A stretch of 64,000 bases of DNA from Tragulus kanchil (taxonomy: Eukaryota > Chordata > Mammalia > Artiodactyla > Tragulidae), in contig JAIOJX010000028.1 in the NCBI GenBank assembly GCA_022376925.1, positions 74,923,001-74,987,000 of the forward strand, in the 5' to 3' direction. Positions 37,569 through 49,760 of this stretch are shown in pieces. Every line of letters starts with the position of its first letter. The first letter of the stretch is position 1. Position numbers and translations under genes: made by a program. A model generated the notes under the pieces. That model was not told the origin of the DNA. It searched no databases and was given only the letters and a program-made list of their open reading frames with translations.

Positions 37569-38070
37569 CAGTTCTCAAAGTATGTTGCCTGCAATAGCAG
37601 CATTAGCATCACCTGGGAACTTGTTCGAAATTAAAATTTTTAGAACCAACCCCAAAAATTTAGGGGGGAAGACCCAGAAATCTGTATTTTTTTAAGTAAC
37701 TTTTATGAATTTGTCTTCATTTATGCCTGTGCTCAGTCCTCATGGCTGCGCAGTCTTCTTCTTTAGTTGTGGCAAGGGAGGCTGCTCTAGTTGCAGTGTT
37801 CTGACTTCTCGTTGCATCAGCTTCTCTGGTTGCCCAGGCTTCATTAAGTTGTGACACATGGGCTCAGAAGTTGTGGCTCATGGGTTCTAGAGCACAGACT
37901 CAATGGCTTAGCAGCTCTGTGGCATGTGGGATCCTTCCTGGCCAACCTCAAACCCATGTCTCCTACATTAGCAGGTGGACTCTACCACTGAGTCATCAGG
38001 GAAGTCCAGAAATCTGTATTTTAACAATCTCTGAGTGGTTCTGGTACACACTAAAATTAGAGAACCATTG
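37569..38070 (+). repeat. MER5A-like relic split by a CHR SINE
   Basis: Left part 37569-37690 ('cagttctcaaagtatg', 'catcacctgggaacttgtt') and right part 38007-38070 ('taaaattagagaaccattg'). The centre is occupied by a SINE at 37691-38006. Confidence 0.7.
37691..38006 (-). repeat. CHR-type SINE
   Basis: Repeating 'agttgtggc..cacatgggctc' units and a tRNA-like head ending 'catcagggaagtcc'. Flanked by 'cagaaatctgtatttt' at 37675-37690 and 38007-38022, a perfect 16-base target-site duplication. Confidence 0.85.
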
Positions 38071-38179
38071 TTTCAGATTTCCATAATCCTTGTAACTTTT
38101 TTTTCTTGCCTGATTTCATGGTCACTGTCTCTGAGGCCATAAAAAGTAAATGATTTGAAAATATCATTTGCTTAAAAGT

Positions 38180-38317
38180 AGATCCTCTGGAGAAGGGAAC
38201 GACTACCCACTCCAGTATTCTTGCTTGGAGAATCCCATGGACAGAGGAGCCTGGCAGGCTACACAGCTCACAGAATCGCAAAGAGTCTGACATGGCTAAG
38301 CAGCTAAAAAAAAAAGA
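38180..38317 (+). repeat. Bov-A SINE monomer
   Basis: 'acccactccagtattcttgc', 'gaatcccatggacagaggag' and 'gcaaagagtctgacatgg', ending in an A tract. Confidence 0.85.
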
Positions 38318-38344
38318 AGTTTTTTTATCCCTTTGTAATATGAG

Positions 38345-38502
38345 GTCTTAGGTTCAATTCCTGGATGGGGAAGATCCCCCAGAGGAGGAAATGGCAACTC
38401 ACGGCAGTATCCTTGCCAGGAAAATCCCATGGACGGAAGAGCCTTGCAGGCTACAGTCTAGTGGTTGGCCAAGAGTCAGACACGACTGAGTAACAGAGCA
38501 CA
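38345..38502 (+). repeat. Bov-tA SINE, 5'-worn
   Basis: B box-like 'ggttcaattcc', then 'ggaaatggcaactcacggc' and 'gagtcagacacgactgag', followed by a short CA repeat. Confidence 0.8.
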
Positions 38503-38840
38503 CACACACAATATGAGATGTGCACTTGCTGTCACGTTGAAAAAAAGGTACTAGAATAATCAGTCTTAACTGAGTTCTGTTTCCAACTTTACAAAAAACT
38601 TTTAAGCATCACCATTTCTTTGATTCTTGCCATAGATGATCTACAGTAGCTTTTTGAACAAAAGTATTAAGATTCTAACCATAATTATAAAAATTATGTA
38701 GTCAGAAGCTGACAGCTAGTTTACAAGGTTCATTTCACTAAGTCATAGGTAATTTGTGTTACTCCTTCCTTTCACAAAGTTATAATAATAATGCTTGCAT
38801 TGAGTCTAGTTACTTCATGTCAACAAAAAGGTGCTAAATT
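38503..38840. other. Non-coding DNA
   Basis: A short CA tract at 38500-38512, then unique AT-rich DNA. Confidence 0.5.
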
Positions 38841-39113
38841 TTACTTGTTTATTTATTAGTTTTAAAAAATATGTATTTAACGATTTGATTGCAACAGGTC
38901 TTAGCTGCAGCACACAGGATCTTTTGTTGTGGCACATGGGCTTCTCTCTAGTTGTGGCTTGCAGGCTCCAGAGTGCTTAGACTCAGTATTTGTGGTGCAC
39001 AGGCTTAGTTGCCCCTCAGCTTGTGTGACCTTGGTTCCCCAGCCAGGGATCGAACCTGCATCCCCTGCACTAGAAGGTGTATTCTCAACCACTGGACCAC
39101 TGTGATAATCCCC
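38841..39113 (-). repeat. CHR-type SINE
   Basis: 'ttgttgtggcacatgggctt', 'agccagggatcgaacctgc' and 'aaccactggaccactg' define the element. Flanked by 'aaaaggtgctaaatt' (38826-38840) and 'aaaaggtgttcaatt' (39114-39128), an aged target-site duplication. Confidence 0.85.
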
Positions 39114-39128
39114 AAAAGGTGTTCAATT

Positions 39129-39906
39129 ATAAATGAAAACATTGGACATAAGATCCACCTCATTCACTGCATGCCTGGGCCTCCAGAGTCATCACGTGTA
39201 CCAAAAACTCTTTATTGTTATCTTATGCACATGTGCAATAGATAGTCTTAATCCTAACCTTTTGAATGGCTTGTTTCTAAAAGGCCTTCTTACTTTCCCA
39301 CCTACTGTTTCTCACTATCCTGTTGGGTAGAGATTTTTTTTTTCATGGTACATTCTTTAAAGTATGCTGACATTGATAAGCTCAAGTCAACCTACCTGGT
39401 TAATTTGGTCCTAAGTATGAATTCTGATCAAGGTTGCTTACAAATTCACTTTGTCATTTCACTTTGAGATACATAGAAAAACTCAGAGAATTAGTTAAGA
39501 TTTTTAAAGATTCAAAGGTTTGTTTAAAGGGTTCATCCACTAAAAACTGGAAAACAATATGACATTATGGGAAACAAGAACCTTATGGTGGCTGTGTCTA
39601 TTCAAGGAAGCTTCATAAACAGGAACTACTGTGGTTTTCCTCTATATTTGCAAAGGATTTGATTACAAAAATCATAAGTTAGAGAAATCATCACATGTAT
39701 AAACACAAGCATATGGCTGTACAGGTGTTCTTCACTTTTTGAACTTAGACATATTCCTAAAAAGTCAGATGAAACAGTATAAATCAAACCATAGTTTTTA
39801 GTTGGCTCATGTTATCATCTTATAGGTACTATATCTTCCTTTTTGCTAGCTTAGCTAAAATATGGCTGCTAAAACACCTATCCCCGATTAACCTTAGGTT
39901 AGCATC
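39129..39906. other. Non-coding DNA
   Basis: AT-rich unique sequence with no recognised repeat or gene. Confidence 0.5.
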
Positions 39907-40072
39907 AAGTTAGTGAATTATAAATTAGCCACTATTTGAAAGGCCACTTTCAAAGAATGAATCCAGGAATTATTTCATAATGTAGAAGTTTATTCCCTGC
40001 CCATTTCTTTAGCTTCAGATTTTTCTCTCAAGTTTGTTGAATTGTAACACGCTTTTAAATATATGTGTATGG

Positions 40073-40377
40073 GGCTTCCCTGGTGGTCCAGTGGGTAAGG
40101 ACACTGCCTTGCAGTGCAAGGGGCTCCAGTTTGATCCCTGGTCTGGGAAGATCCCACGTGCCGGAGCGGCTGGACCGATGAGTCCAATTACCGAGCCAGA
40201 GCTCTGGAGTGCGTGCGCCCAGGGCCGGTGCTCTTCAACAACAGAGGCCACTGCGATGGGAGGCCCACTGGGGCCAAAGAACAAAGATGGATGAAAGTAG
40301 ATAAATGAAAGACCAATAGCAGTGGCTCACCCGCCCCGCTCCCTCCCCAACCCGCCCTCTGCACCCCTCCCCGCAAA
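40073..40377 (+). repeat. Young tRNA-Glu-headed SINE, copy F
   Basis: Near-complete copy with CACGTG at about 40155 and a C-rich 3' segment. Flanked by 'aaatatatgtgtatgg' at 40057-40072 and 40378-40393, a perfect 16-base target-site duplication. Confidence 0.9.
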
Positions 40378-40778
40378 AAATATATGTGTATGGTTGGTGG
40401 TCTCAGCTGGTCCTCTTAATAACTGAGTTATATCCTCTGAAAAGGGTCACAGCCCTGACTACACAATTGAATCACAAGAGGAACTTTTAAAACTGTTGAT
40501 GCTTAGACACAACCTTAATCAATGGCATGTAAACTCACTGGAGTTGGATTTTTTTTAAGTGTTTAAGGTGATTCTACTATGCAGGCAAAGTTGATAAGTG
40601 TGTACCTGAATAGAACATTGAAATTTGGGGACAGCATATTGTAGTACTTGATGTGACTATAAATTAATGAGAGTATTTCACAACAAGACAGATGGTGTCG
40701 TGAGTTCTCTTTAAGAATTTATTTCTTACTATGTTTCCTTACTTAGGGGGAAGTGACTGAGTTTTACTATATAGAAGA

Positions 40779-40817
<39 letters not shown>

Positions 40818-41234
40818 CATTTGGGGCTGTGCTTTTTCTAGGCATTTATAATTTCTCAAAACTGTCAGTCTGAAGTTTCTTTCCCCTTTTGTCTCAGAAG
40901 CAAATATGTGCCCCTTCATGCTGCATGTCAACACAGCCCTAAAATGCGAGTAAGTAACATCCTCATACATAGGTTTTCCAACTCTCATGAGGACACTAAG
41001 TGCCCTTCCTCCAGCTGAAGTGTTTCTGAAGTATTCTTCAACCACCTCAGTGTTCTCATTAACCTGGCCAAGTTAGTGAATTATAAATTAGCCACTATTT
41101 GAAAGGCCACTTTCAAAGAATGAATCCAGGAATTATTTCATAATGTAGAAGTTTATTCCCTGCCCATTTCTTTAGCTTCAGATTTTTCTCTCAAGTTTGT
41201 TGAATTGTAACACGCTTTTAAATATATGTGTATG

Positions 41235-41549
41235 GGGCTTCCTGGTGGTCCAGTGGGTAAGGACACTGCCTTGCAGTGCAAGGGGCTCCAGTTTGATCCC
41301 TGGTCTGGGAAGATCCCACGTGCCGGAGCGGCTGGACCGATGAGTCCAATTACCGAGCCAGAGCTCTGGAGTGCGTGCGCCCAGGGCCGGTGCTCTTCAA
41401 CAACAGAGGCCACTGCGATGGGAGGCCCACTGGGGCCAAAGAACAAAGATGGATGAAAGTAGATAAATGAAAGACCAATAGCAGTGGCTCACCCGCCCCG
41501 CTCCCTCCCCAACCCGCCCTCTGCACTCACTCCCCCCCGCAAAAAAATA
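41235..41549 (+). repeat. Young SINE, copy F shown again
   Basis: Same insertion with the same flanks, repeated by the surrounding duplication. It has lost one base near the head ('gggcttcctgg') and gained a few in the C-rich tail. Not an independent insertion. Confidence 0.85.
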
Positions 41550-41945
41550 TCTGTGTATGGTTGGTGGTCTCAGCTGGTCCTCTTAATAACTGAGTTATAT
41601 CCTCTGAAAAGGGTCACAGCCCTGACTACACAATTGAATCACAAGAGGAACTTTTAAAACTGTTGATGCTTAGACACAACCTTAATCAATGGCATGTAAA
41701 CTCACTGGAGTTGGATTTTTTTTAAGTGTTTAAGGTGATTCTACTATGCAGGCAAAGTTGATAAGTGTGTACCTGAATAGAACATTGAAATTTGGGGACA
41801 GCATATTGTAGTACTTGATGTGACTATAAATTAATGAGAGTATTTCACAACAAGACAGATGGTGTCGTGAGTTCTCTTTAAGAATTTATTTCTTACTATG
41901 TTTCCTTACTTAGGGGGAAGTGACTGAGTTTTACTATATAGAAGA

Positions 41946-41984
<39 letters not shown>

Positions 41985-42223
41985 CATTTGGGGCTGTGCT
42001 TTTTCTAGGCATTTATAATTTCTCAAAACTGTCAGTCTGAAGTTTCTTTCCCCTTTTGTCTCAGAAGCAAATATGTGCCCCTTCATGCTGCATGTCAACA
42101 CAGCCCTAAAATGCGAGTAAGTAACATCCTCATACATAGGTTTTCCAACTCTCATGAGGACACTAAGTGCCCTTCCTCCAGCTGAAGTGTTTCTGAAGTA
42201 TTCTTCAACCACCTCAGTGTTCT

Positions 42224-43029
42224 GTCAGTTTTGTCTGTCACCTGAGAATCAGAGCTATGTGTGTTGATGACCCCTTTCCTAAAGCAGGCAGATAAAAGAA
42301 ATTACATATGTCTTTTATTGATTTGGTGTTTCTCTGGAGACCTCCACCAGCAGGAACAAAGGAGATTACTTTTTCATGAAGAGTAACATAGTCCCAAGTT
42401 GGATTTTAATGGATAACTTTGCTCCAAGTTACATTCTTCGGCATAAAGATCACTACATTTAATATAGACGGTCATGAGTTTAGTCATTGGACGAGGTAAT
42501 CAAATGACTGCCATAGTTCAAAAGTACATCTGCATTTGGATAAAATACAATTCGTGTTAGAGAGGTAAAGTTGACATTTAGTTTCCCCCAGGTAATAAAA
42601 TAACTTTTAATGAAATAAACGTGTACCTTTCAGCAACAGACCTGCTTGAAGCACATAGCGTAGTTGCATTTCTTTACTGGCAGTAGCAGGAAATCTTTAA
42701 CCTGCCATAGGCTGCTTTATTTTATTCAGTCTCATGTAGTTAACCTGTTGAGCTGATTAGCAAACAATTCATTGTCAGCACCACAGATGAAAGGGAAGGC
42801 AAAGCCACAAAGTTACCTGTGGTTGTTTGCCCATCAACAAGGAAGATTATATCATTTTAGGTTTGGCTACAGAGAAATACCATTGACTTAGCTTACCCAC
42901 TTGGGCAGCCCCTTCTAGTCCTAACACTGAGCAAGGCCCGAAACGAATCCCATTCACGGCTGTGTTTTTACCACTTAATAACAGTACCTGAGCCCTAGTT
43001 GACACACTTGGTACTCTTTTTTTTTTTCA
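42224..43029. other. Unique non-coding DNA
   Basis: No gene or clear repeat seen. Confidence 0.5.
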
Positions 43030-43850
43030 ATATAACTTTTGTTTTTACTTTTAATGTATTACCCAATAGATTATAGCCCAAAATGTGATGTCTATTCCTA
43101 TGGGACATTACAACCATTTAGTATAGAACCTCTTAAAAATAGTTAATAAATTCATTGGAGAGTTGAGAGCAGTGGGTAACCCATTTTCTCACTTTTTAAA
43201 AATTTACATAGGATAAAATTTGCTTTACTATGTATGGTTCTATGATAGAGACAAATGCATACAGTGATCTAACAACCACCACAGTCAAAATACAGAACAC
43301 TTTCATCACCCACAAGAAATTCCCTCTTGCTGAATTTTTTAATCCATCCCTGCTCCCACTCTTAGCCCTTGGCAACCACTTTGTTTTCTCCTCCATTAAT
43401 TTTACCTTTTCCTAAATGTCACATGAATAGAGTAATAGCATGTTTATCTAGTTTCTTTCACTCAGCATAATATACTGTAAGTTACCCACCTTGTTGTGTA
43501 TACCAATAGTTTGTTCCATTTTGTTACTACGTAATGTTCCATCATATAGACATACAACAGTTTGCTTATCCACTCACTGATTGTAGGACATTTGGGTTGT
43601 TTCCTGTTTGGATTCATTATGAATAAAATCACTGTAAATGTCCATGAGCAGGTTTTTAAGTAAACATAAGTTTTATTTCTGTAGAATGTTTCTCTAGGAG
43701 TAAGATGATTGTGTTTTATTGTAATTGCATGTTTAACATTTTATAAGGAACTTCCTTGTGCTTTCCAAAGGGGCTGTAGTAGTCTGCATTCCCACAGTGA
43801 GAGTTTCAGTTGCTCTACATCCTCACCAGCACTTGGTATTTGTCAGTGGT
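43030..43850 (-). mobile_element. Old L1 3' fragment
   Basis: Minus-strand relic of the ancient mammalian L1M type: 'tttctttcactcagcataat', 'ggacatttgggttgtttcc', 'ctccacagtgag'-type end blocks around 43440-43830. Too worn for any open frame. Part is repeated at 44748-44960. Confidence 0.65.
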
Positions 43851-45840
43851 TTTTTTTTGGTTGATTGGTTGGCTGGTTGATTGGTTGGTTGGGTTTTGGT
43901 TTGTTTTGTTTTAGCCATTCTGCTCTGCAAAGCATCAGTATTCAAAAGCACTTTCAGGGACCATTTTACCCAGTTTCTGCCAGTAAAGTGTCCCAGGTTA
44001 AAAATTTGTCTGATACAATTAGCATTCGGCATTGCTGACTTAAAGAAAAACATGCAGCTTGATAGTTGGGAGTTTAAGTTTTGTTCAGGCTCTTACTGAG
44101 GACTGTAGCCTGGGGGACAAACTCTCCACTAGCACTGAAGAAGCTGTTCCAAGGAAGTAGGGGAGGAGCCAGCACGTATATGAATCTTTCTGGCTAGGAA
44201 AAACATGTGGTTGAGCAAGTATCTTGGTAAAAGATTACTGCTATTCACAAAGGGTAGATCTCTCAGGCTGATGATTTTAGTGCTTTTGTTTGTATAGGAA
44301 GGTGGGAAAATCTGGGGTTATTGAAGTTCTTCCTAAGATATCCATTCTAACTGTCTGCAGGCCCTTTTATTCAAGCATTGAATGCCTCATCCTGGGTTTT
44401 CCATCCCGAATTCCCTTCTGGAGTGCACTGCTCTATTGGTGGGCAGCTACAGTGGCTTGTGATTTAACCCTTTGAATATCTGGATGATGGGGACACTCTT
44501 TGTTCCTTTTTTTGTTATAACAGTCTCTAGACATGGTTACTTTATTAATACATTCCAATATCTAGCCCTTATTTTCAGTGGTTTAAAGAAATGTAGTCAT
44601 TTTATTGTCTCACTTTCCAATTTTCTGACTACATTTACCCTACAGGAGTTATTGTATTTATTGGGCTTCCATTGTATTTTCCTCATACTACTGCATGCTT
44701 CTCCACAAGCTAAAACCACCCAAGACCATTTCGTTTTTTTCTTTTGGGAATAAAATCACTGTAAATGTCCATGAGCAGGTAAAAAATGATTGTAGAAAGT
44801 TTCTCTAGGAGTAAGATGATTGTGTTTTATTGTAATTGCATGTTTAACATTTTATAAGGAACTTCCTTGTGCTTTCCAAAGGGGCTGTAGTAGTCTGCAT
44901 TCCCACAGTGAGAGTTTCAGTTGCTCTACATCCTCACCAGCACTTGGTATTTGTCAGTGGTTTTTTTTTGGTTGATTGGTTGGCTGGTTGATTGGTTGGT
45001 TGGGTTTTGGTTTGTTTTGTTTTAGCCATTCTGCTCTGCAAAGCATCAGTATTCAAAAGCACTTTCAGGGACCATTTTACCCAGTTTCTGCCAGTAAAGT
45101 GTCCCAGGTTAAAAATTTGTCTGATACAATTAGCATTCGGCATTGCTGACTTAAAGAAAAACATGCAGCTTGATAGTTGGGAGTTTAAGTTTTGTTCAGG
45201 CTCTTACTGAGGACTGTAGCCTGGGGGACAAACTCTCCACTAGCACTGAAGAAGCTTTTCCCAAGGAAGTAGGGGAGGAGCCAGCACGTATATGAATCTT
45301 TCTGGCTAGGAAAAACATGTGGTTGAGCAAGTATCTTGGTAAAAGATTACTGCTATTCACAAAGGGTAGATCTCTCAGGCTGATGATTTTAGTGCTTTTG
45401 TTTGTATAGGAAGGTGGGAAAATCTGGGGTTATTGAAGTTCTTCCTAAGATATCCATTCTAACTGTCTGCAGGCCCTTTTATTCAAGCATTGAATGCCTC
45501 ATCCTGGGTTTTCCATCCCGAATTCCCTTCTGGAGTGCACTGCTCTATTGGTGGGCAGCTACAGTGGCTTGTGATTTAACCCTTTGAATATCTGGATGAT
45601 GGGGACACTCTTTGTTCCTTTTTTTGTTATAACAGTCTCTAGACATGGTTACTTTATTAATACATTCCAATATCTAGCCCTTATTTTCAGTGGTTTAAAG
45701 AAATGTAGTCATTTTATTGTCTCACTTTCCAATTTTCTGACTACATTTACCCTACAGGAGTTATTGTATTTATTGGGCTTCCATTGTATTTTCCTCATAC
45801 TACTGCATGCTTCTCCACAAGCTAAAACCACCCAAGACAT
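43621..45840. repeat. Direct tandem duplication D12 (offset about 1111)
   Basis: Copy 1 43621-44726, copy 2 44748-45840, starting 'gaataaaatcactgtaaatg'. Copy 2 has lost about 20 bases at its start (44778-44800 against 43651-43690). The spacer 44727-44747 is T-rich filler. Confidence 0.9.
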
Positions 45841-47680
45841 TTACATGATTTTCTAATTCTTTCCTACCTAATTATGGCAAATTTCTTAAAAATTAAATCT
45901 TTTTAGTTTTACTATATTACAAATAATGAAGTAATCTAATTAAAAGCATTAAGGAGGAAATGGCGATATGAAGATTTTTCCTCAGTCACCTGTAGGTCAA
46001 AGCATTATGTCACCAAAAAGCATGTAAAGCAGGAAACCTTTCTAAAGTAATCGTGCTTTAGTTTAACAGAGTGGCATTAAGCATTCTTCATTATGATTCC
46101 TTATATGATCTTCTCTGACTGTATCATGTCCTTGATATCTTCCTTTGATGGGAAAGATACCACTCTATGGAAGTAATATGCATAATCTAAATATCCATTT
46201 CATTTATATAAAGTAAGAGTTCATTTTTGTTTAGTAATTTAGAGGAGAAAACACTTGGTGCATAACTGAGTAAGATTTGGACAGGTTCTTTAAGTAACAT
46301 GCACAATAGAAACAGCTGGCTTCTGATGTGCATTTTGCCAGAGCAAGTCAGCTAGTCCTTGATCTTACATTTCCTCCACTGTGAAATGTAGGAATTAATT
46401 ATCTTTAAGGTCTCCTGGTCCTTAACAAAATTCAGGGAAGGAGGAAGTCACACAATGAGTTCCCTGCCCTACTACACTCACCCCAAAGCCAGTCAGTGTT
46501 TCTTGTAATAGAAGTACAGGTGCACAGGGCCACAGAAAGCCTCCACATTTTTCTCAAAGCTCTTTCTGCTCCGTTTTGTCATTGTGGCCATTTGAGCTCC
46601 TTCTGGAGTGCACTGCTCTATTGGTGGGCAGCTACAGTGGCTTGTGATTTAACCCTTTGAATATCTGGATGATGGGGACACTCTTTGTTCCTTTTTTTGT
46701 TATAACAGTCTCTAGACATGGTTACTTTATTAATACATTCCAATATCTAGCCCTTATTTTCAGTGGTTTAAAGAAATGTAGTCATTTTATTGTCTCACTT
46801 TCCAATTTTCTGACTACATTTACCCTACAGGAGTTATTGTATTTATTGGGCTTCCATTGTATTTTCCTCATACTACTGCATGCTTCTCCACAAGCTAAAA
46901 CCACCCAAGACATTTACATGATTTTCTAATTCTTTCCTACCTAATTATGGCAAATTTCTTAAAAATTAAATCTTTTTAGTTTTACTATATTACAAATAAT
47001 GAAGTAATCTAATTAAAAGCATTAAGGAGGAAATGGCGATATGAAGATTTTTCCTCAGTCACCTGTAGGTCAAAGCATTATGTCACCAAAAAGCATGTAA
47101 AGCAGGAAACCTTTCTAAAGTAATCGTGCTTTAGTTTAACAGAGTGGCATTAAGCATTCTTCATTATGATTCCTTATATGATCTTCTCTGACTGTATCAT
47201 GTCCTTGATATCTTCCTTTGATGGGAAAGATACCACTCTATGGAAGTAATATGCATAATCTAAATATCCATTTCATTTATATAAAGTAAGAGTTCATTTT
47301 TGTTTAGTAATTTAGAGGAGAAAACACTTGGTGCATAACTGAGTAAGATTTGGACAGGTTCTTTAAGTAACATGCACAATAGAAACAGCTGGCTTCTGAT
47401 GTGCATTTTGCCAGAGCAAGTCAGCTAGTCCTTGATCTTACATTTCCTCCACTGTGAAATGTAGGAATTAATTATCTTTAAGGTCTCCTGGTCCTTAACA
47501 AAATTCAGGGAAGGAGGAAGTCACACAATGAGTTCCCTGCCCTACTACACTCACCCCAAAGCCAGTCAGTGTTTCTTGTAATAGAAGTACAGGTGCACAG
47601 GGCCACAGAAAGCCTCCACATTTTTCTCAAAGCTCTTTCTGCTCCGTTTTGTCATTGTGGCCGCCCCATTTGAGCTCCTT
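45527..47680. repeat. Direct duplication D13 (offset 1073), overlapping D12
   Basis: Copy 1 45527-46599, copy 2 46600-47680, starting 'cttctggagtgcactgctc'. The jump occurs at a shared 'ttctggag', which the true downstream sequence also has at 47681-47688. With D12, the block at 44416-44726 occurs three times. Confidence 0.9.
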
Positions 47681-47817
47681 TCTGGAGGGCTTGCTCTAGG
47701 GTTGTGGCCTCCAGGACTGGGCACCCCTCTTTGAGGACCACTTCCAGTCCAGACCCAGGTGTCTGTGTCGGCCCAGTTCCATTGTGCATTTTCTTCAAAA
47801 TCCAAATTTAATTGTCC
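47563..47817 (-). CDS. Candidate terminal exon, hypothetical
   Basis: A minus-strand frame stays open from a possible acceptor ('gaagtgcag', exon starting at about 47817) to a stop at about 47563-47565. Composition is GC- and CpG-richer than its surroundings. The predicted 80 or so residues include a Trp-rich stretch (QWNWADTDTWVWTG), a Gly/Pro/Ser linker and a basic segment (MTKRSRKSF) ending in HLYFYYKKH. I recognise no family. The other two frames stop at once after the acceptor, which mildly favours this one. The acceptor's pyrimidine tract is weak, and a donor-like 'gtgagt' follows the stop. The C-terminal third recurs near 46493-46580 through the duplication. It could equally be chance. 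Confidence 0.25.
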
Positions 47818-49117
47818 TGCACTTCTAAGACTTTAAGATAGTCGAGGGAACATTAGCTCACAGAAAATAATTGAAAACACCTTTTAGAAAGTGCAACTGG
47901 GAGTGCACGCATGCAGTTCCGTCATGCTGATCGTGGTTTTTCAGGGAAGAGCTTATTTCTTTACCTTGTAATAGGTTCTAATAAATTTAGAGAAGTTTCA
48001 CCTCAGATTTTCCGAGTCACAGACTTCGAGAGTAAGGCAGGCCCTACAGATGGTGACTTGCCCAGAGCCTCCAGTACAGGAGGTTGTAAAGCTGTTCTGG
48101 GACCCCCATCTTGGACCTCTCTCCCTGGGTACCAATCTCAGCCTCTCCAGAGCCACAGCAGGCCGTTTGGGGTTTGCAGTCATGTCCTCTCTAGCATCGC
48201 CTTCCCTGCTTTGCTCTGAGCATGATTTTTGTCAAAGTGAAGAATGAGATCTGCATAATTATCCATCTGAATGCTGAGAAGAACTTCTCTAAAGGAACCT
48301 CAGAGTTGTCTCACCACTACTCTCTGAGCAGAGGGCTCACTGCAGGTGGCCAGTGTGACAGGCCAGCCTTCCCCCAGGGATGTGGGATCTCCCACCCTCC
48401 CCAGACTGGCCTGCTTCATGCCCGTTCTATGCAGTCTAAAGTATATCTTAAGAAAACTTGAACTTAGTGTAGAGGTTAAACATTTGCCAAGCAACTTGGC
48501 TCACGAGTAATTTTAACCCATGGTCATTTGGAAAATGCTATTTCTTAGAACCCTGTCTTTAAGAGGGGGAGGTCTGTGTCCGTGTGTGTCCACTTCCCTT
48601 AAAACAAAATGCTTTCATAAGTGAACTTTGTGGAATTTGATTGGAAAGACTTTAATTGTTTGGTAAGTGAAGAAGCAAAGCATGGAAAATTGTGTTAACA
48701 AGTAAAGAGCATCAGTTTTAAAGATACTTAGTATGTATGGCTTCTTCCGTATTCCCAAGTAATAAGCATCATAAGTTATTCTGTCACTAGAAGTACAAGC
48801 ATGTTCACACTCAAGTGCCTGACATGTTTGAAAAACATACTGGCTCCTCAATTTTCCAGATAATCCTGTATTTGAACCCTGCTGAGTATCCAAAATTCTT
48901 GTTTCTGCCATCTCTGAAAGAGAATAAAAGTAATTTTGGAAAACTAACGATTTTCTACCAGTATCATTAGGTACAAGCTAAACTTCTCTTTATGGACATT
49001 TTCCAACATTTCCTTAAGACAGTCTTTTTTTCAGTATCTTCTCTCATGAATTAGAGGTACCCAGCTTTGATTTCATTGTCAGGCCTGAGTAAATATTAAT
49101 TGAAACTCTGAGCATAG
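47818..49117. other. Non-coding DNA
   Basis: Unique sequence; 48040-48190 is GC-richer but has no supported exon. Confidence 0.45.
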
Positions 49118-49321
49118 TATGTGTGGTGATTAGAAGCTCAGGTTCTGAGGCCAGATTCCTCCAGTTAGAATCTTAACTCTCACCTTTAATAGCTACGTAT
49201 TCTAGAGCAAGTTGCTCAGCCTCTCTGGGTTTTCTTTATGCCAGTTCTATAAAATGGGGATGAAGATATTAATATCTACCTCATAGGGTTGTTATGAGTA
49301 GATATCTTGAAAAATGTGCTC
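49118..49321 (+). repeat. MIR-type SINE
   Basis: Nearly full length: 'ggtgattagaagctcaggtt', 'agcaagttgctcagcctctc', 'ataaaatggggatgaagat' and 'ctcatagggttgttatgag' appear in the MIR order. Confidence 0.85.
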
Positions 49322-49432
49322 CCAAAATAAATAAGAAAACCTATATACATCCTCATACATTCTGAAGTTGAAATCTAAAACTTTTCATCTTAGGTTTCAA
49401 AGCATATTTTTGGAAAGAGGTAGAAAAGAGTA

Positions 49433-49556
49433 CTGGAGAAGGGAATGGCAAGCCACTCCAGCATTCTTGCCTGGAGAATTCCATGGACAGAGGAGCCTGG
49501 TGGGCTATGCTCCATGGGGTTGCAAAGAGTCAGACCGTACTGAGGGACTAATACAC
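49433..49556 (+). repeat. Bov-A SINE monomer
   Basis: 'ggagaagggaatggcaagcc', 'gaattccatggacagaggag' and 'tggggttgcaaagagtcaga', a well-preserved ruminant Bov-A unit. Confidence 0.9.
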
Positions 49557-49760
49557 ACACAGTGGTTAATGATGTAGAATATCTTTTCATGTACCTATTT
49601 TGCATACAAATATCCACAGTGAGGAAATGTTTCTTGCCTGTTTTCTTACTGGATTGTATGGGGTTTTTTACTGTTACATTTTGAGGACTCTATATATTCT
49701 AGACAGTGGTCTTTTGTTACATGTGTGGTTTGCATTTTTTTTTAATCTCAAGGTTCTTTT

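Larger units (their letters stand above)
39907..42223. repeat. Direct tandem duplication D11 (offset about 1163-1167)
   Basis: Copy 1 39907-41056, copy 2 41070-42223. It contains a whole SINE and an (AT)n microsatellite, 36 bases long in both copies (40780-40815, 41947-41982). An unstable tract of equal length in both copies argues against two old, independent loci. Small differences sit in the C-rich SINE tail (40361 against 41522). Confidence 0.92.

Noticed and set aside
43030..43850. Endogenous retrovirus or LTR
   Set aside because: No LTR pairs, primer-binding site or gag/pol/env-like frames; the blocks match old L1 3' sequence instead.
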